Shown one piece after another: positions 15,291 to 23,555 of a stretch of DNA of 64,000 bases. The number at the start of each line of letters is the position of its first letter. Positions within the stretch are counted from its first letter, which is position 1. Below the pieces are notes generated by a model, which searched no databases, was not told the DNA's origin, and was given only the letters and a program-made list of their open reading frames with translations. Source of the stretch: Hebobacterum sp964559435 (GTDB lineage Bacteria; Armatimonadota; Hebobacteria; Hebobacterales; Hebobacteraceae); assembly GCA_964559435.1 (NCBI GenBank), contig CAZLHI010000004.1, forward strand, positions 103,879 through 167,878, read 5' to 3'. The translations under genes and the position numbers were made by a program.

Positions 15291-16910
15291 ATGGCTGCCA
15301 AGATGCTCTGCTACAGTGAGGAGGCACGCCGAGCTCTCCAGCGCGGGGTCAGCTCTGTCGCGGCAGCCGTCAAGGCTACGCTGGGCCCGAAGGGCCGGAA
15401 TGTCGTCCTCAGCAAGAAGTGGGGATCTCCGACGATCACAAAGGACGGCGTGACCGTCGCCAAGGAGATCGAGCTGGAGGAACCCTATGAGAACATGGGC
15501 GCTCAGCTCGTCCGGGAGGTCGCCAGTAAGACGAACGACGTAGCCGGTGACGGAACGACCACCGCGACCGTCCTTGCGGAGGCAATAGTCGAGCAAGGAA
15601 TGAAGAACGTCGCCGCAGGCGCAAACCCGATGCTGCTCAAGCGCGGTATCGAGAAAGCGGTCGACGCAATTGTCGCCGAGATCAAGAAGACCGCGAAGCC
15701 TGTCGACACCAAGGAGGCTATCGCGAACCTGGCCGCGATCGCTGGCAATGACCCCGAGCTCGGCCGCTACGTCGCCGACGCGATGGACAAGGTCGGCAAG
15801 GAAGGCGTCATCACCGTCGAGGAGTCCCGAGGCACGGAAACGACCGTCGACGTCGTTGAGGGTATGCAGTTCGACAAGGGCTACATCTCCCCGTACTTCG
15901 TGACCGACCCCGAGCGCATGGAGGCCATCCTCGACGATCCGTACATCCTGATCCAGGAGGAGAAGATCAGCGCGGTGGCGGACCTGCTTCCACTGCTCGA
16001 GAAGGTGGCGGCGGCGCGGCGGCCCCTGATGATCGTGGCCGAGGACGTGGACGGCGAGGCCCTTGCCACCCTCGTCGTGAACAAGGTCCGCGGAACCTTT
16101 GCGGCCGCCGCGGTCAAGGCTCCGGGGTTCGGTGACCGCAGGAAGGCTATGCTGGAGGACATCGCCATCCTGACCGAAGGCACCTTCCTGTCCAAAGACC
16201 TTGGCATGAAGCTCGAGAACATAACCCTCAACGAGCTTGGCGAGGCCAAGAAGGTCATCATCACCAAGGACGAGACGACCGTCATCGAGGGCGCCGGAAG
16301 CCACGAGGCCATCCAGGGCCGCATGGAGCAGATTCGGCGCGCCATCGACGACACCGACTCCTCGTACGACCGCGAGAAGCTCCAGGAGCGCCTGGCAAAG
16401 CTCGCCGGCGGCGTGGCCGTGATCAAGGTCGGCGCGGCCACAGAGACCGAGTTGAAGGAGAAGAAGCATCGCTTCGAGGACGCTCTCTCGGCTGCGCGGG
16501 CCGGTGTGGAAGAGGGACTCGTGCCCGGAGGCGGCGTCACCTACCTGAACGTCGCACACGTGCTGGACAAGGTGCGCAAGGACGCCCGGGGCGACGAGAA
16601 GATCGGTGTTGACATCGTCCGCCGCTCTCTCGAAGAGCCGCTTCGCACGATCGCCAACAACTCCGGCCATGAGGGCTCGGTGATCGTCGAGCACGTCAGG
16701 GGCAAGGCGGCCGGCGTCGGCTTCAACGCCCTGACGGAGCAAGTGGAGGACCTGGTCAAGGCCGGCATCGTCGATCCCGCGAAGGTGGCGCGCTCCGCGC
16801 TCGAGAACGCAGCCTCCATCGCAGGCATGCTGCTCACCACCGAGGCGCTCGTCGCCGAGAAGCCAGAGCCGGAGAAGCCTCCTGCCCCCGGCGGGCCGCC
16901 TGAGTACTGA
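15291..16910 (+). CDS. groEL: Chaperonin GroEL
   Basis: 539-residue chaperonin. Nucleotide-binding VAAAVKATLGPKGRNV and DGVTVAKEIELE, VAGDGTTTATVLA, apical KAPGFGDRRKAMLEDIA and the AALSA-type GLVPGGGVTYLN region are intact. The C terminus is Pro/Glu-rich and ends GGPPEY rather than in the GGM repeats of most bacterial GroELs. GGAGGAGG precedes the ATG by 6 nt; an intrinsic terminator follows. Confidence 0.98.
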   Translation: MAAKMLCYSEEARRALQRGVSSVAAAVKATLGPKGRNVVLSKKWGSPTITKDGVTVAKEIELEEPYENMGAQLVREVASKTNDVAGDGTTTATVLAEAIVEQGMKNVAAGANPMLLKRGIEKAVDAIVAEIKKTAKPVDTKEAIANLAAIAGNDPELGRYVADAMDKVGKEGVITVEESRGTETTVDVVEGMQFDKGYISPYFVTDPERMEAILDDPYILIQEEKISAVADLLPLLEKVAAARRPLMIVAEDVDGEALATLVVNKVRGTFAAAAVKAPGFGDRRKAMLEDIAILTEGTFLSKDLGMKLENITLNELGEAKKVIITKDETTVIEGAGSHEAIQGRMEQIRRAIDDTDSSYDREKLQERLAKLAGGVAVIKVGAATETELKEKKHRFEDALSAARAGVEEGLVPGGGVTYLNVAHVLDKVRKDARGDEKIGVDIVRRSLEEPLRTIANNSGHEGSVIVEHVRGKAAGVGFNALTEQVEDLVKAGIVDPAKVARSALENAASIAGMLLTTEALVAEKPEPEKPPAPGGPPEY

Positions 16911-16941
16911 TAGACAGACACGCGAGCGGCACATACAGTTT

Positions 16942-16968
16942 GGCGGGGGCGGCGATGCCGCTCCCGCC
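16942..16968 (+). terminator. Terminator after groEL
   Basis: 12-bp GC stem (16942-16953 with 16957-16968, one G-T pair) and a 3-nt GAT loop, 31 nt past the groEL stop; followed by a modest CTGTCTT tract. Confidence 0.6.
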
Positions 16969-17073
16969 CTGTCTTCCGTGGCCGGTCGCTTGGTGTCGAT
17001 TCAGCCCAGGGCCGCGGCAGAACGAGGGCACCCGACGCGGAGGGAGAAGAAACGGCCCCGTGAGGCAAATGGG

Positions 17074-18117
17074 ATGCGACGCCTGCCGGAGAACCCCCTC
17101 GTCACTCCCGCCGATGTAAAGCCGTCGCGTCCAGACTATGCGGTTCTGGGGGCCTTCAATCCCGGCGTCGCCCGCTATGAAGACGAGACCATCCTCTTGC
17201 TCCGCGTCGCCGAAGTGCCCGCGGAACGGCAGGCCGGTTGGCTTGTATCACCGGTCTGGAACGCCGAGCAGGGCGAGATCGAGGCCCTGCGATTCCGAGA
17301 GGACGACCCGGATATAAGCGACGTGGAGCCGCGCACGTTCCGCCACCGCGGGCTGCTCTACCTGACGAGCATCTCCCACCTCCGCTTCGCACGATCAACC
17401 GATGGCGTACACTTCGCGGTCGAGGAAGAACCATCCGTATTCCCGTCCGAGCCCAGGGAAGCGTTCGGCATCGAGGATTGCCGCATCACCCAGATCGAGG
17501 ACACCTACTGGATCACCTACAAATGCGTCAGCCGGGATGGAATATGCGTCTCCCTCGCTTCGACGAGGGACTTCACAACCTATGAGAAGCACGGCATCGC
17601 CTTCGAGCCGCACAATCTCGACGTCGTCATCTTCGCCGACAAGGTCGGCGGCGACTACATCGCCCTGACGCGCCCCGAGACGTGGATCACCGGGGCGCCG
17701 GCCATGTGGCTCGCGCGGTCGCCCGATCTGCTCCATTGGGGACGGCACGCGCTGCTGATGAAACCAAGACCCGGCATGTGGGACTCCGGGCGAATCGGTG
17801 CGAGTGCTGTGCCATTCCTGACCGACAGAGGATGGATCGAGATATACCACGGTGCCGATCCAACATACACCTACTGCGCAGGGCTTGTGCTGCTGGACCG
17901 CGATGATCCGTCGAAGGTGATCGCACGATCGGAACGGCCCCTCCTGAGACCCGAAGCCAAGTACGAGACCTCCGGCTTCTTTGGCGGGGTGGTCTTTGCC
18001 AGCGGGGCCTGCATCGTTGACGGGCAGGTTACTCTTTACTACGGCGCCTCCGATGATGTGACCGCCGCCGCGGTTGCGACGGTCGACGAACTGCTTGCCG
18101 GGCTCACCAACGCCTGA
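17074..18117 (+). CDS. GH130-type glycosidase / beta-mannoside phosphorylase-like
   Basis: 347 residues in a five-bladed propeller family that phosphorolyses mannosides. The N terminus RRLPENPLVTPADVKPS and VLGAFNPGVARY, then FGIEDCRITQIEDTYWITY, the MKPRPGMWDSGRIGASAVPFLTDRGWIEIYHGAD segment and the C-terminal ALLD-like LVLLDRDDPSKVIARSERPLLRPEAKYE are typical. The ATG was chosen for the conserved start; an upstream extension to 16978 has no Shine-Dalgarno. Intracellular (no signal peptide). No transporter is adjacent. Confidence 0.85.
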   Translation: MRRLPENPLVTPADVKPSRPDYAVLGAFNPGVARYEDETILLLRVAEVPAERQAGWLVSPVWNAEQGEIEALRFREDDPDISDVEPRTFRHRGLLYLTSISHLRFARSTDGVHFAVEEEPSVFPSEPREAFGIEDCRITQIEDTYWITYKCVSRDGICVSLASTRDFTTYEKHGIAFEPHNLDVVIFADKVGGDYIALTRPETWITGAPAMWLARSPDLLHWGRHALLMKPRPGMWDSGRIGASAVPFLTDRGWIEIYHGADPTYTYCAGLVLLDRDDPSKVIARSERPLLRPEAKYETSGFFGGVVFASGACIVDGQVTLYYGASDDVTAAAVATVDELLAGLTNA

Positions 18118-18208
18118 GCCCGGCGAAGACGGCAGCTCGGTCGCTATGGCGGCCTCGCGCCCGCCCGGCGCGCGCGGGCCGGTCAGGCTGCGGTCAGAGA
18201 GACCGGAG

Positions 18209-18775
18209 TCAGCTCTTGGTCTGCTCCTCGATGTACTTCACGAGTCCCTCCCCTGCTTGGCGGGCGGCGGGAACCATGTAATCCCGGCTGCGACGGGTGA
18301 CGATCATCTGATCGAAGACCGGCAGGCCCATGTGCGCGAAGTACCGCTCCAGCACCCCAAGGCAACTGGGGCCGCCTCCGCCCCCGCCGCCTGCGGCGGC
18401 AATGCCGAGCACCCACTTCCCCTCCACCCGCGGGTCGGCCGGGCCGGCGCGCTCGCACCGCCGCAGCCGGTCGAAGAAGTTCTTCACTACCTCGGCTACC
18501 TCGCCGAAATAGACCGGCGTGCTCAACACGATACCATCGGCCTCGCTCATCTTCGTGCGCACGGTCTCAATGTCGTCCTCGATGACGCAAAGGCTCTCCC
18601 GCCGGCACTTGCCCCAGCCGTCGTCGCAGGCACGGCACGCGTCGAGCTTCATCTGCTTTAGATGCACCAGTTCGGTGTCTGCACCAGCGGCCTGCGCTCC
18701 AGCCATAGCCTCCTTGGCCATCGTGGCGGTGAGGCCGTCCTCGTTGGGTGAGGCTTGCAGAACGAGTATTCTCAT
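18209..18775 (-). CDS. NADPH-dependent FMN reductase / iron-sulfur flavoprotein-like
   Basis: 188-residue flavodoxin-fold protein from the ATG behind GGGAGGGAGT. MRILVLQASPNEDGLT is the FMN phosphate loop; residues ~48-66 hold four cysteines (CRACDDGWGKCRRESLC), and VLSTPVYFGEVAEVVKNFFDRL is the second flavin loop. The C-X2-C-X6-C-X5-C set could hold an iron-sulfur cluster, although spacing differs from the compact Isf motif. 50 nt after a paralogue. Confidence 0.8.
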   Translation of the reverse strand: MRILVLQASPNEDGLTATMAKEAMAGAQAAGADTELVHLKQMKLDACRACDDGWGKCRRESLCVIEDDIETVRTKMSEADGIVLSTPVYFGEVAEVVKNFFDRLRRCERAGPADPRVEGKWVLGIAAAGGGGGGGPSCLGVLERYFAHMGLPVFDQMIVTRRSRDYMVPAARQAGEGLVKYIEEQTKS

Positions 18776-18825
18776 CACACTCCCTCCCATGATGCTCCTG
18801 TGCCGCCGGACAACTCGCACCCGCA

Positions 18826-19431
18826 CTAAGCGGAACTCGCCTCCTCAACCATTCGGCGCCCAAGCGCTTCCGCCTTCGCCAGTACGTCTTCACGTTCACC
18901 AATCGGCGGCGCTGTGTCGGTCTCCGCCTCGAAAAGCTCATCCCAGTAGCGGAAACCACCAGAGTTGAAGAAGGCCTTGACAGTGTGCCTCGCCCACCGG
19001 AGGACGCGCGTATCCCGGCCCCCACACGTCGCGACGAACAGACCGCGCCGATCACCGACGACTTCCGAAACAGGCTGCTTGAGTCTGTACTTCTCGACCC
19101 AGAAACACTGGGCACGGTCGATCATGGACTTCATCTCGCCTGACACGCCGGAGAACTGGATTGGCGAGGCGAGCACCAGATGCTGCGCAGCACGGATCTT
19201 GGGGTAGATCGTCCGCCAGTCATCCCGCACCACGCACCGGCCCGTCTTCTCACAGCCCGCGCAGTGGCGACAGGAGCGGAAATCGAGTTCCCTCAGCTTG
19301 ATCGGCTCGATATCCGCGCCGGCTGCGGCCGCCCCAGCCAACACCCGGCCCAGCAGCACCCCGGTGTTGCTTGTGGCCCTGGGACTGCCCAGAAGGCCGA
19401 GCACAATAGGTCTCTGTATCGATTGGGCCAT
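18826..19431 (-). CDS. Iron-sulfur flavoprotein-like NAD(P)H:FMN oxidoreductase
   Basis: 201 residues. N-terminal VLGLLGSPRATSNTGVLLGRVL binds FMN phosphate; CRHCAGCEKTGRC fits the compact C-X2-C-X2-C-X5-C arrangement of archaeal and clostridial Isf proteins, which bind a 4Fe-4S cluster; VLASPIQFSGVSGEMKSMIDR is the flavin loop. A His/Arg-rich C-terminal part follows. Upstream paralogue of a two-gene set; electron-transfer partner unknown. Confidence 0.8.
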   Translation of the reverse strand: MAQSIQRPIVLGLLGSPRATSNTGVLLGRVLAGAAAAGADIEPIKLRELDFRSCRHCAGCEKTGRCVVRDDWRTIYPKIRAAQHLVLASPIQFSGVSGEMKSMIDRAQCFWVEKYRLKQPVSEVVGDRRGLFVATCGGRDTRVLRWARHTVKAFFNSGGFRYWDELFEAETDTAPPIGEREDVLAKAEALGRRMVEEASSA

Positions 19432-19485
19432 TCGGTCTCGACCAGGGGCGTAGGTTCGTCGCCCGGTTGCCCATCCCTCGCGATG

Positions 19486-19513
19486 AAGGCGCGGCCCCTG
19501 GGGGCCGCGCCTT
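19486..19513. terminator. Strong hairpin between minus-strand operons
   Basis: Near-perfect 12-13 bp inverted repeat (19486-19498 with 19501-19513), very GC-rich. It lies just past the sigma-factor operon (last stop 19554). The U tract is weak, so factor-independent termination is probable but not sure. Confidence 0.5.
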
Positions 19514-19553
19514 GGTGATCCCGTTCAGGCTGCTGCGTGAGGTTCGGGACGGC

Positions 19554-20246
19554 TCAGTCCGCCGCCTCCGGGACGATCTCTATCTCGACGTCAGGTGACA
19601 CGAAGCCCGGCGCGAGGTGCAGCCAGGCCCGGTCCCTCGTGCGGAGCCTGGGCCCGAACCCCCGGCCCTGGCCCATGCTAGGCGCACCCTGTCCACGGCC
19701 CCGACCCATGCCGGGGCCTGCCATCGGCCCGTGCCCCCGACCACGACCCATTCCGGGGCCGAAGCCGTGGCCCTGATGGCCGCGACCGCGGCCCATTCCG
19801 GGCCCCATGCCCCACTCACCACGGCCACCGCGGCCCATTCCGCGAGGGCCGTGTCCTCTGCCACGGCCCATGCCGCGACCGTAGCCACGGCCTATGCCCT
19901 CTCGATGGCGCCAGCGCTGCTGCCTCTGGTGGCGCCAAACCTTGCGCGCCAACTCAGGGCTCTTGGCGTGCAGCGCGTAGAGCCGGCCTTGAAGCCGATA
20001 CATCTGCTCGGCGCGGTTGGCGATCTCGCCCTCCGGCAGATCCTTCGCCTGGGCGAGGGCCAGTTCGAGGTGGGCGATCTGCAATTCCTCCTGCAGGTCC
20101 TGTGCGCGCCTGAGCGCGGCCGCCTCATCTTCCGTGAGCTGAAGCGGCCTTTCCTCGGGCGGCGCCGCCTCCGTCTGAGCCAGCGCGACGCTGCCGGTAG
20201 CCGCAAGCAGGGCAATCATCAGCAGCGGTGTCAGTGTTCGCTTCAT
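19554..20246 (-). CDS. RG-rich periplasmic protein of the sigma-factor operon
   Basis: 230 residues: signal peptide (~1-23, ending SVALAQ), a charged helical part (~30-110) rich in Glu/Leu/Arg, then ~70 residues of repeated GMGRGRGHGP-like units, and a non-repetitive tail ending VSPDVEIEIVPEAAD. The helical part recalls small CpxP/Spy-like periplasmic proteins but I see no LTxxQ motif. Strong GGAGGG Shine-Dalgarno. Follows the RseB-like gene by 69 nt. Function unknown. Confidence 0.65.
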   Translation of the reverse strand: MKRTLTPLLMIALLAATGSVALAQTEAAPPEERPLQLTEDEAAALRRAQDLQEELQIAHLELALAQAKDLPEGEIANRAEQMYRLQGRLYALHAKSPELARKVWRHQRQQRWRHREGIGRGYGRGMGRGRGHGPRGMGRGGRGEWGMGPGMGRGRGHQGHGFGPGMGRGRGHGPMAGPGMGRGRGQGAPSMGQGRGFGPRLRTRDRAWLHLAPGFVSPDVEIEIVPEAAD

Positions 20247-20315
20247 CTCGGACCCTCCTTCTCGCTCGGTCTCGAAGCTATTAGTCCAGACGAGCGAATG
20301 CGGTGGCGCATTCCA

Positions 20316-21386
20316 TCATCGTGGTTCAACACTCTTCGCGATCCGCACGAGCTCTTCCTCCGGGAGATCGCCGATGACCACAACGACGATCTCCGGCCCG
20401 AAGAAGCGAAGCACTTTCTCGCTGCCGCGGTCGAGCAGTGTCAGATCGCCAGGGCGTGGAGGGCCCAGGCCCAAGCCCCGCCCTCGACCGCCTCGTCCTC
20501 GATGCCTGCCGCGTCCGCCTCGACCTCTCCCGCGCGTCATCCCGCTCCTGCCATGGCCCGGTGGCTCCAGGCCGGGGTGGCCAGGATGGCGATGCTGGAA
20601 GACGCTGAGGATGCGGAGGCCGTCCGTGTAGCGGAGCTCCGCCGCGCGCATGCGCCAGCGGCCCCACTGCTTCTCATAGCCGCCCACGAGCACGTAGCCA
20701 GTCGGGACGTAAGCAGGCAGCCGCACTCGGAAGCCCAGGCGCATGCTGAGCTGCTCGGCCGACAGGCCCGCCTCGGTTTCGGCTGCGCGGACCGTCTGCC
20801 ATCCCGCCGGGATCGTGAAGACCTCCGCAGCGATCGTCGGTCCGAACTCCACCCGTGTGTACTCCGTCCCGGAGCTGAGCCGCCCTTCGACGTTGTACCG
20901 CTCCCGACGGAGCGCGAAGCCGGTCTCCTTGTCCAGCCAGAGCCGCAGCACAACGCGCCCGCCACCCTTCGGCGCGATCTCGATGATCTGCGCCTTGCGG
21001 CCGGCGAGGCCGGCGTCGCCCACGACCCGTGCCTGGTAGTTGCGCTCGGCTAGGGCTCGATCCACTGCCAGGCCCGGGCGGTCGTAGACCAGGGCTGTCT
21101 GGCGCCGGGGCAGGAGGTGGATGAGATGCTCTCCGTCGTCGATCACCGACCAGTGCCGCCCGTTGACCCTGTACTCGAATCGCAGCTTGCCGTGGGCGGC
21201 CGTCACATCGGCCTCCGCCTGCAGCGAGTGCCCGTCCTCAGCGGTCATCGTCCGTGCACGGCCGGTAAGCGCCAAGCGTGTGGCGGCGGCTTCACTCTCC
21301 CAGACGGCGCTCCATGGTGAGGCGCCAAACGCCGGCCAGGCAACCAGAGCCGTAATGAAAAGCGCGGCCAGAACGCGTATCCTCAT
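20316..21386 (-). CDS. RseB/MucB-like sigma-regulatory protein
   Basis: 356 residues with a signal peptide (~1-21). The first domain (~30-200) has the LolA/RseB-like pattern: LTGRARTM...GKLRFEYR, LLPRRQTALVYDRP, VLRLWLDKETGFALRRERYNVEGRL and FTIPAGW. A second domain begins at ~230 (LPAYVPTGYVLVGGYEKQWG) and is interrupted by a Gly/Arg-rich insert (~285-320) before LTLLDRGSEKVLRFFGPEIVVVVIGDLPEEELVRIA. In known systems RseB binds anti-sigma and senses envelope stress. Start overlaps the anti-sigma stop as ATGA. Confidence 0.78.
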   Translation of the reverse strand: MRIRVLAALFITALVAWPAFGASPWSAVWESEAAATRLALTGRARTMTAEDGHSLQAEADVTAAHGKLRFEYRVNGRHWSVIDDGEHLIHLLPRRQTALVYDRPGLAVDRALAERNYQARVVGDAGLAGRKAQIIEIAPKGGGRVVLRLWLDKETGFALRRERYNVEGRLSSGTEYTRVEFGPTIAAEVFTIPAGWQTVRAAETEAGLSAEQLSMRLGFRVRLPAYVPTGYVLVGGYEKQWGRWRMRAAELRYTDGLRILSVFQHRHPGHPGLEPPGHGRSGMTRGRGRGGRGRHRGRGGRGRGLGLGPPRPGDLTLLDRGSEKVLRFFGPEIVVVVIGDLPEEELVRIAKSVEPR

Positions 21387-21859
21387 CCGTCTCCCTCCAG
21401 GTACGCAAAGCGCAGACCGACTGCTGCCTCGTCGGCCAGTGGGGCCGACCAGGTCGCCGGCAGATAACCTTCGATCGTCACCAGCATCGCATCATCGGGC
21501 TCGGCCGCCACGATGACGTCCGATGCGACATCGCCAACAGGCCTCAGCACGAAGCTCAGCCCAATCACAATCATGACCAGCGCCACCGCCCCGACAGCAA
21601 AGACCCAGGAGAGACGCGGCCGCGCCGGTGCGGGAGCACGGCTCGCGATGCGGCCGCGCACCGCTTCCCAGGTGTGCTGCGGAGCAGGTTCCAGCGGCAC
21701 CGCGTTCAGCAGGTCGCCCGTACGCTCAAGAGCCGTAAGCTCTCTGCGGCACTCGGCGCAGTCACGCAGATGCGCCTCCACGCGTGCCTTCGTCCGCCCG
21801 CGCAGCGCGCCGACTGCATACTCGGCCAGATCATCTATCACATGATTTCGCTCATTCAT
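21383..21859 (-). CDS. Anti-sigma factor with zinc-binding N terminus
   Basis: 158 residues, ATG chosen at MNERNHVIDDL behind GGAGGG. HLRDCAECRREL is the ZAS motif (HX3CX2C) that clamps ECF sigma factors; a single membrane helix lies at ~75-100 (FAVGAVALVMIVIGLSFVL), and the C-terminal part is periplasmic. It overlaps the sigma gene by 8 bp and the RseB-like gene by 4 bp, so all three are coupled. Confidence 0.88.
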   Translation of the reverse strand: MNERNHVIDDLAEYAVGALRGRTKARVEAHLRDCAECRRELTALERTGDLLNAVPLEPAPQHTWEAVRGRIASRAPAPARPRLSWVFAVGAVALVMIVIGLSFVLRPVGDVASDVIVAAEPDDAMLVTIEGYLPATWSAPLADEAAVGLRFAYLEGDG

Positions 21860-22448
21860 CTGAGCCCTCCGCATAGTGGCTGAGGCGCCTCCTCAGTGCC
21901 TCCCGCGCCCGAGCCAGCCGAGACATGATCGTCCCCGGGCGCACCCCCATCGCCTCGGCGATCTCTGCCACTGACATCCCCTCCATATGGTGCATGACAA
22001 CTGCCGCCCGCTGCTCGGCCGACAGTTCCTCCAGCGCAGCCCAGACCTCTCGGCTCATCTCTCCGGACAGAAGCCGCTGCTCCGGCTGCTCGCTCTCGGC
22101 GGCGGAGTCCCCCAGCCGGGGCGGGTTCTCGCCTTCAGCCGCGAGCGAGGTCTCAGCCACCTCCAGGCGCGCTCGGCCCGATTTCACCTCATCCCTCACC
22201 AGGTTCGTCGCGATGCGGTGGAGCCACCCGCGGAACGCTCCCGGCCGCCGAAGCCGCGGAAGCGACTCCCAGGCACGCACGAAGGTGTCCTGCGTCAGGT
22301 CGGCAGCAAGCTCAGCCTGTCGCACCTGGCTGCGAATGAACGTGTATATGCCGGCCTGGTGGCTCTGGTAGAGCGTCTCGAACGCCTCCAGGTCTCCGGA
22401 GCGCGCCCGGAATACCAACTCTTCCACCTCGTCGCGTTCCTCACTCAT
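21852..22448 (-). CDS. ECF RNA polymerase sigma factor (RpoE-like)
   Basis: 198 residues. Sigma region 2 covers FETLYQSHQAGIYTFIRSQVRQAELAADLTQDTFVRAW and FRGWLHRIATNLVRDEVK; region 4 covers LSAEQRAAVVMHHMEGMSVAEIAEAMGVRPGTIMSRLARAREALRRRL. No region 1 or 3. Heads a sigma, anti-sigma, RseB-like, RG-rich operon, as in envelope stress circuits. An ECF-type autoregulatory promoter could not be pinned down in the 120-bp upstream. Confidence 0.93.
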   Translation of the reverse strand: MSEERDEVEELVFRARSGDLEAFETLYQSHQAGIYTFIRSQVRQAELAADLTQDTFVRAWESLPRLRRPGAFRGWLHRIATNLVRDEVKSGRARLEVAETSLAAEGENPPRLGDSAAESEQPEQRLLSGEMSREVWAALEELSAEQRAAVVMHHMEGMSVAEIAEAMGVRPGTIMSRLARAREALRRRLSHYAEGSDE

Positions 22449-22568
22449 TCAGACGAACCACCCCTCGTTCCATTCCCTCGCCAGGCCGGACAATCCCCCA
22501 GGGGCAGGCTCCGCAACTGACACAAGGAACTACTTCTTTGCACGGATTCGACACTGGAGCAATCAGAC

Positions 22569-23522
22569 ATGGCTTTGGAAGTGGTCGCCATCGGAGAGGC
22601 CCTCGTCGAGGTGATGCGGACTCGTATCGACGATCCGCTCGACAAGCCCTCGGAGTTCGTCGGGCCGTTCCCCAGCGGCGCGCCGGCGATCTTCGCGGAC
22701 CAGGCGGCCCGCCTCGGACACAAGGTCGGCTTCATCGGCGCAGTCGGCGACGACGATTTCGGCACCTGCCTTCTCGACCGCCTCCAGGCGGACGGCCTGG
22801 ATGTGACGCTCTGCCCCCGTGTTCCCGATCGCGCCACCGGCGTTGCCTTCGTCACCTACTTCTCCGACGGCAATCGCCGGTTCCTCTACCATATTGCACA
22901 CGCCGCGGCCGGACAGATGCCAGCGCTGAGCGCAGATTACTTCGACGGCGTCCGATTCCTTCACATCTGCGGTTCATCCCTCTCCGTCAGCGAAGAGATG
23001 CGCAGCAAATGCTACCAGGCGGTGGGATTCGCCAAGGCCGCCGGCGGGCGGGTGAGCTTCGACCCAAATCTCCGGCCGGAGCTTCTCGGCGGAGAGGAGG
23101 CGCTCCGGCGCATCTGCGGCCCCGTGGTCGAGGCGGCCCACGTGGTGCTGCCGAGCGGAGCAGAGGCCGAGCTGCTCAGCGGCGTCTCCGGCGCAGACGA
23201 GGCCTGCCGCGCGCTGCTCGACCGCGGCCCCGAAGTGGTGGCGCTGAAGCGCGGTGCTGAGGGCTGTACCGTTATCACGAAGGACGAGAAGATCGACGCC
23301 CCCGCCTTCCAAGTCGAGGCACTGGACCCTACGGGCGCGGGCGACTGCTTCGATGCGGGCTTCGTCGTCGGCCTACTGGAGGGTCTGCCCCTCGAAGAGG
23401 TCGGCAAGCTCGCCAATGCCTGCGGGGCCCTCGGCGCGACGAAGAAGGGGCCGATGGAGGGGGCGTTTCCGCGTGAGATCGTGGAGAGCTTCATGCACGA
23501 TCAAGTCGCCCCGGCGGGTTGA
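22569..23522 (+). CDS. PfkB family carbohydrate kinase
   Basis: 317-residue ribokinase-fold kinase. GEALVEVMR at the N terminus, PSGAPAIFADQAARLG substrate loop, VIGAVGDDDFG region, EALDPTGAGDCFDAGFVVGLLEG with the catalytic Asp of DPTGAGD, and NACGALGATKKGPM at the C terminus. Most like sugar or 2-keto-3-deoxygluconate kinases; substrate not determined. Divergent from the sigma operon. Confidence 0.88.
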   Translation: MALEVVAIGEALVEVMRTRIDDPLDKPSEFVGPFPSGAPAIFADQAARLGHKVGFIGAVGDDDFGTCLLDRLQADGLDVTLCPRVPDRATGVAFVTYFSDGNRRFLYHIAHAAAGQMPALSADYFDGVRFLHICGSSLSVSEEMRSKCYQAVGFAKAAGGRVSFDPNLRPELLGGEEALRRICGPVVEAAHVVLPSGAEAELLSGVSGADEACRALLDRGPEVVALKRGAEGCTVITKDEKIDAPAFQVEALDPTGAGDCFDAGFVVGLLEGLPLEEVGKLANACGALGATKKGPMEGAFPREIVESFMHDQVAPAG

Positions 23523-23555
23523 ACGGCGCGACTGAAAACAAGGTAGCGAGAGGAG

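Noticed and set aside
15273..16934. 553-residue minus-strand frame opposite groEL
   Set aside because: Mirrors groEL codon structure; high-GC antisense artefact.
22449..22568. ECF-type autoregulatory promoter before the sigma factor
   Set aside because: GGAAC-like cores exist on both strands but none had the expected spacing to a -10.
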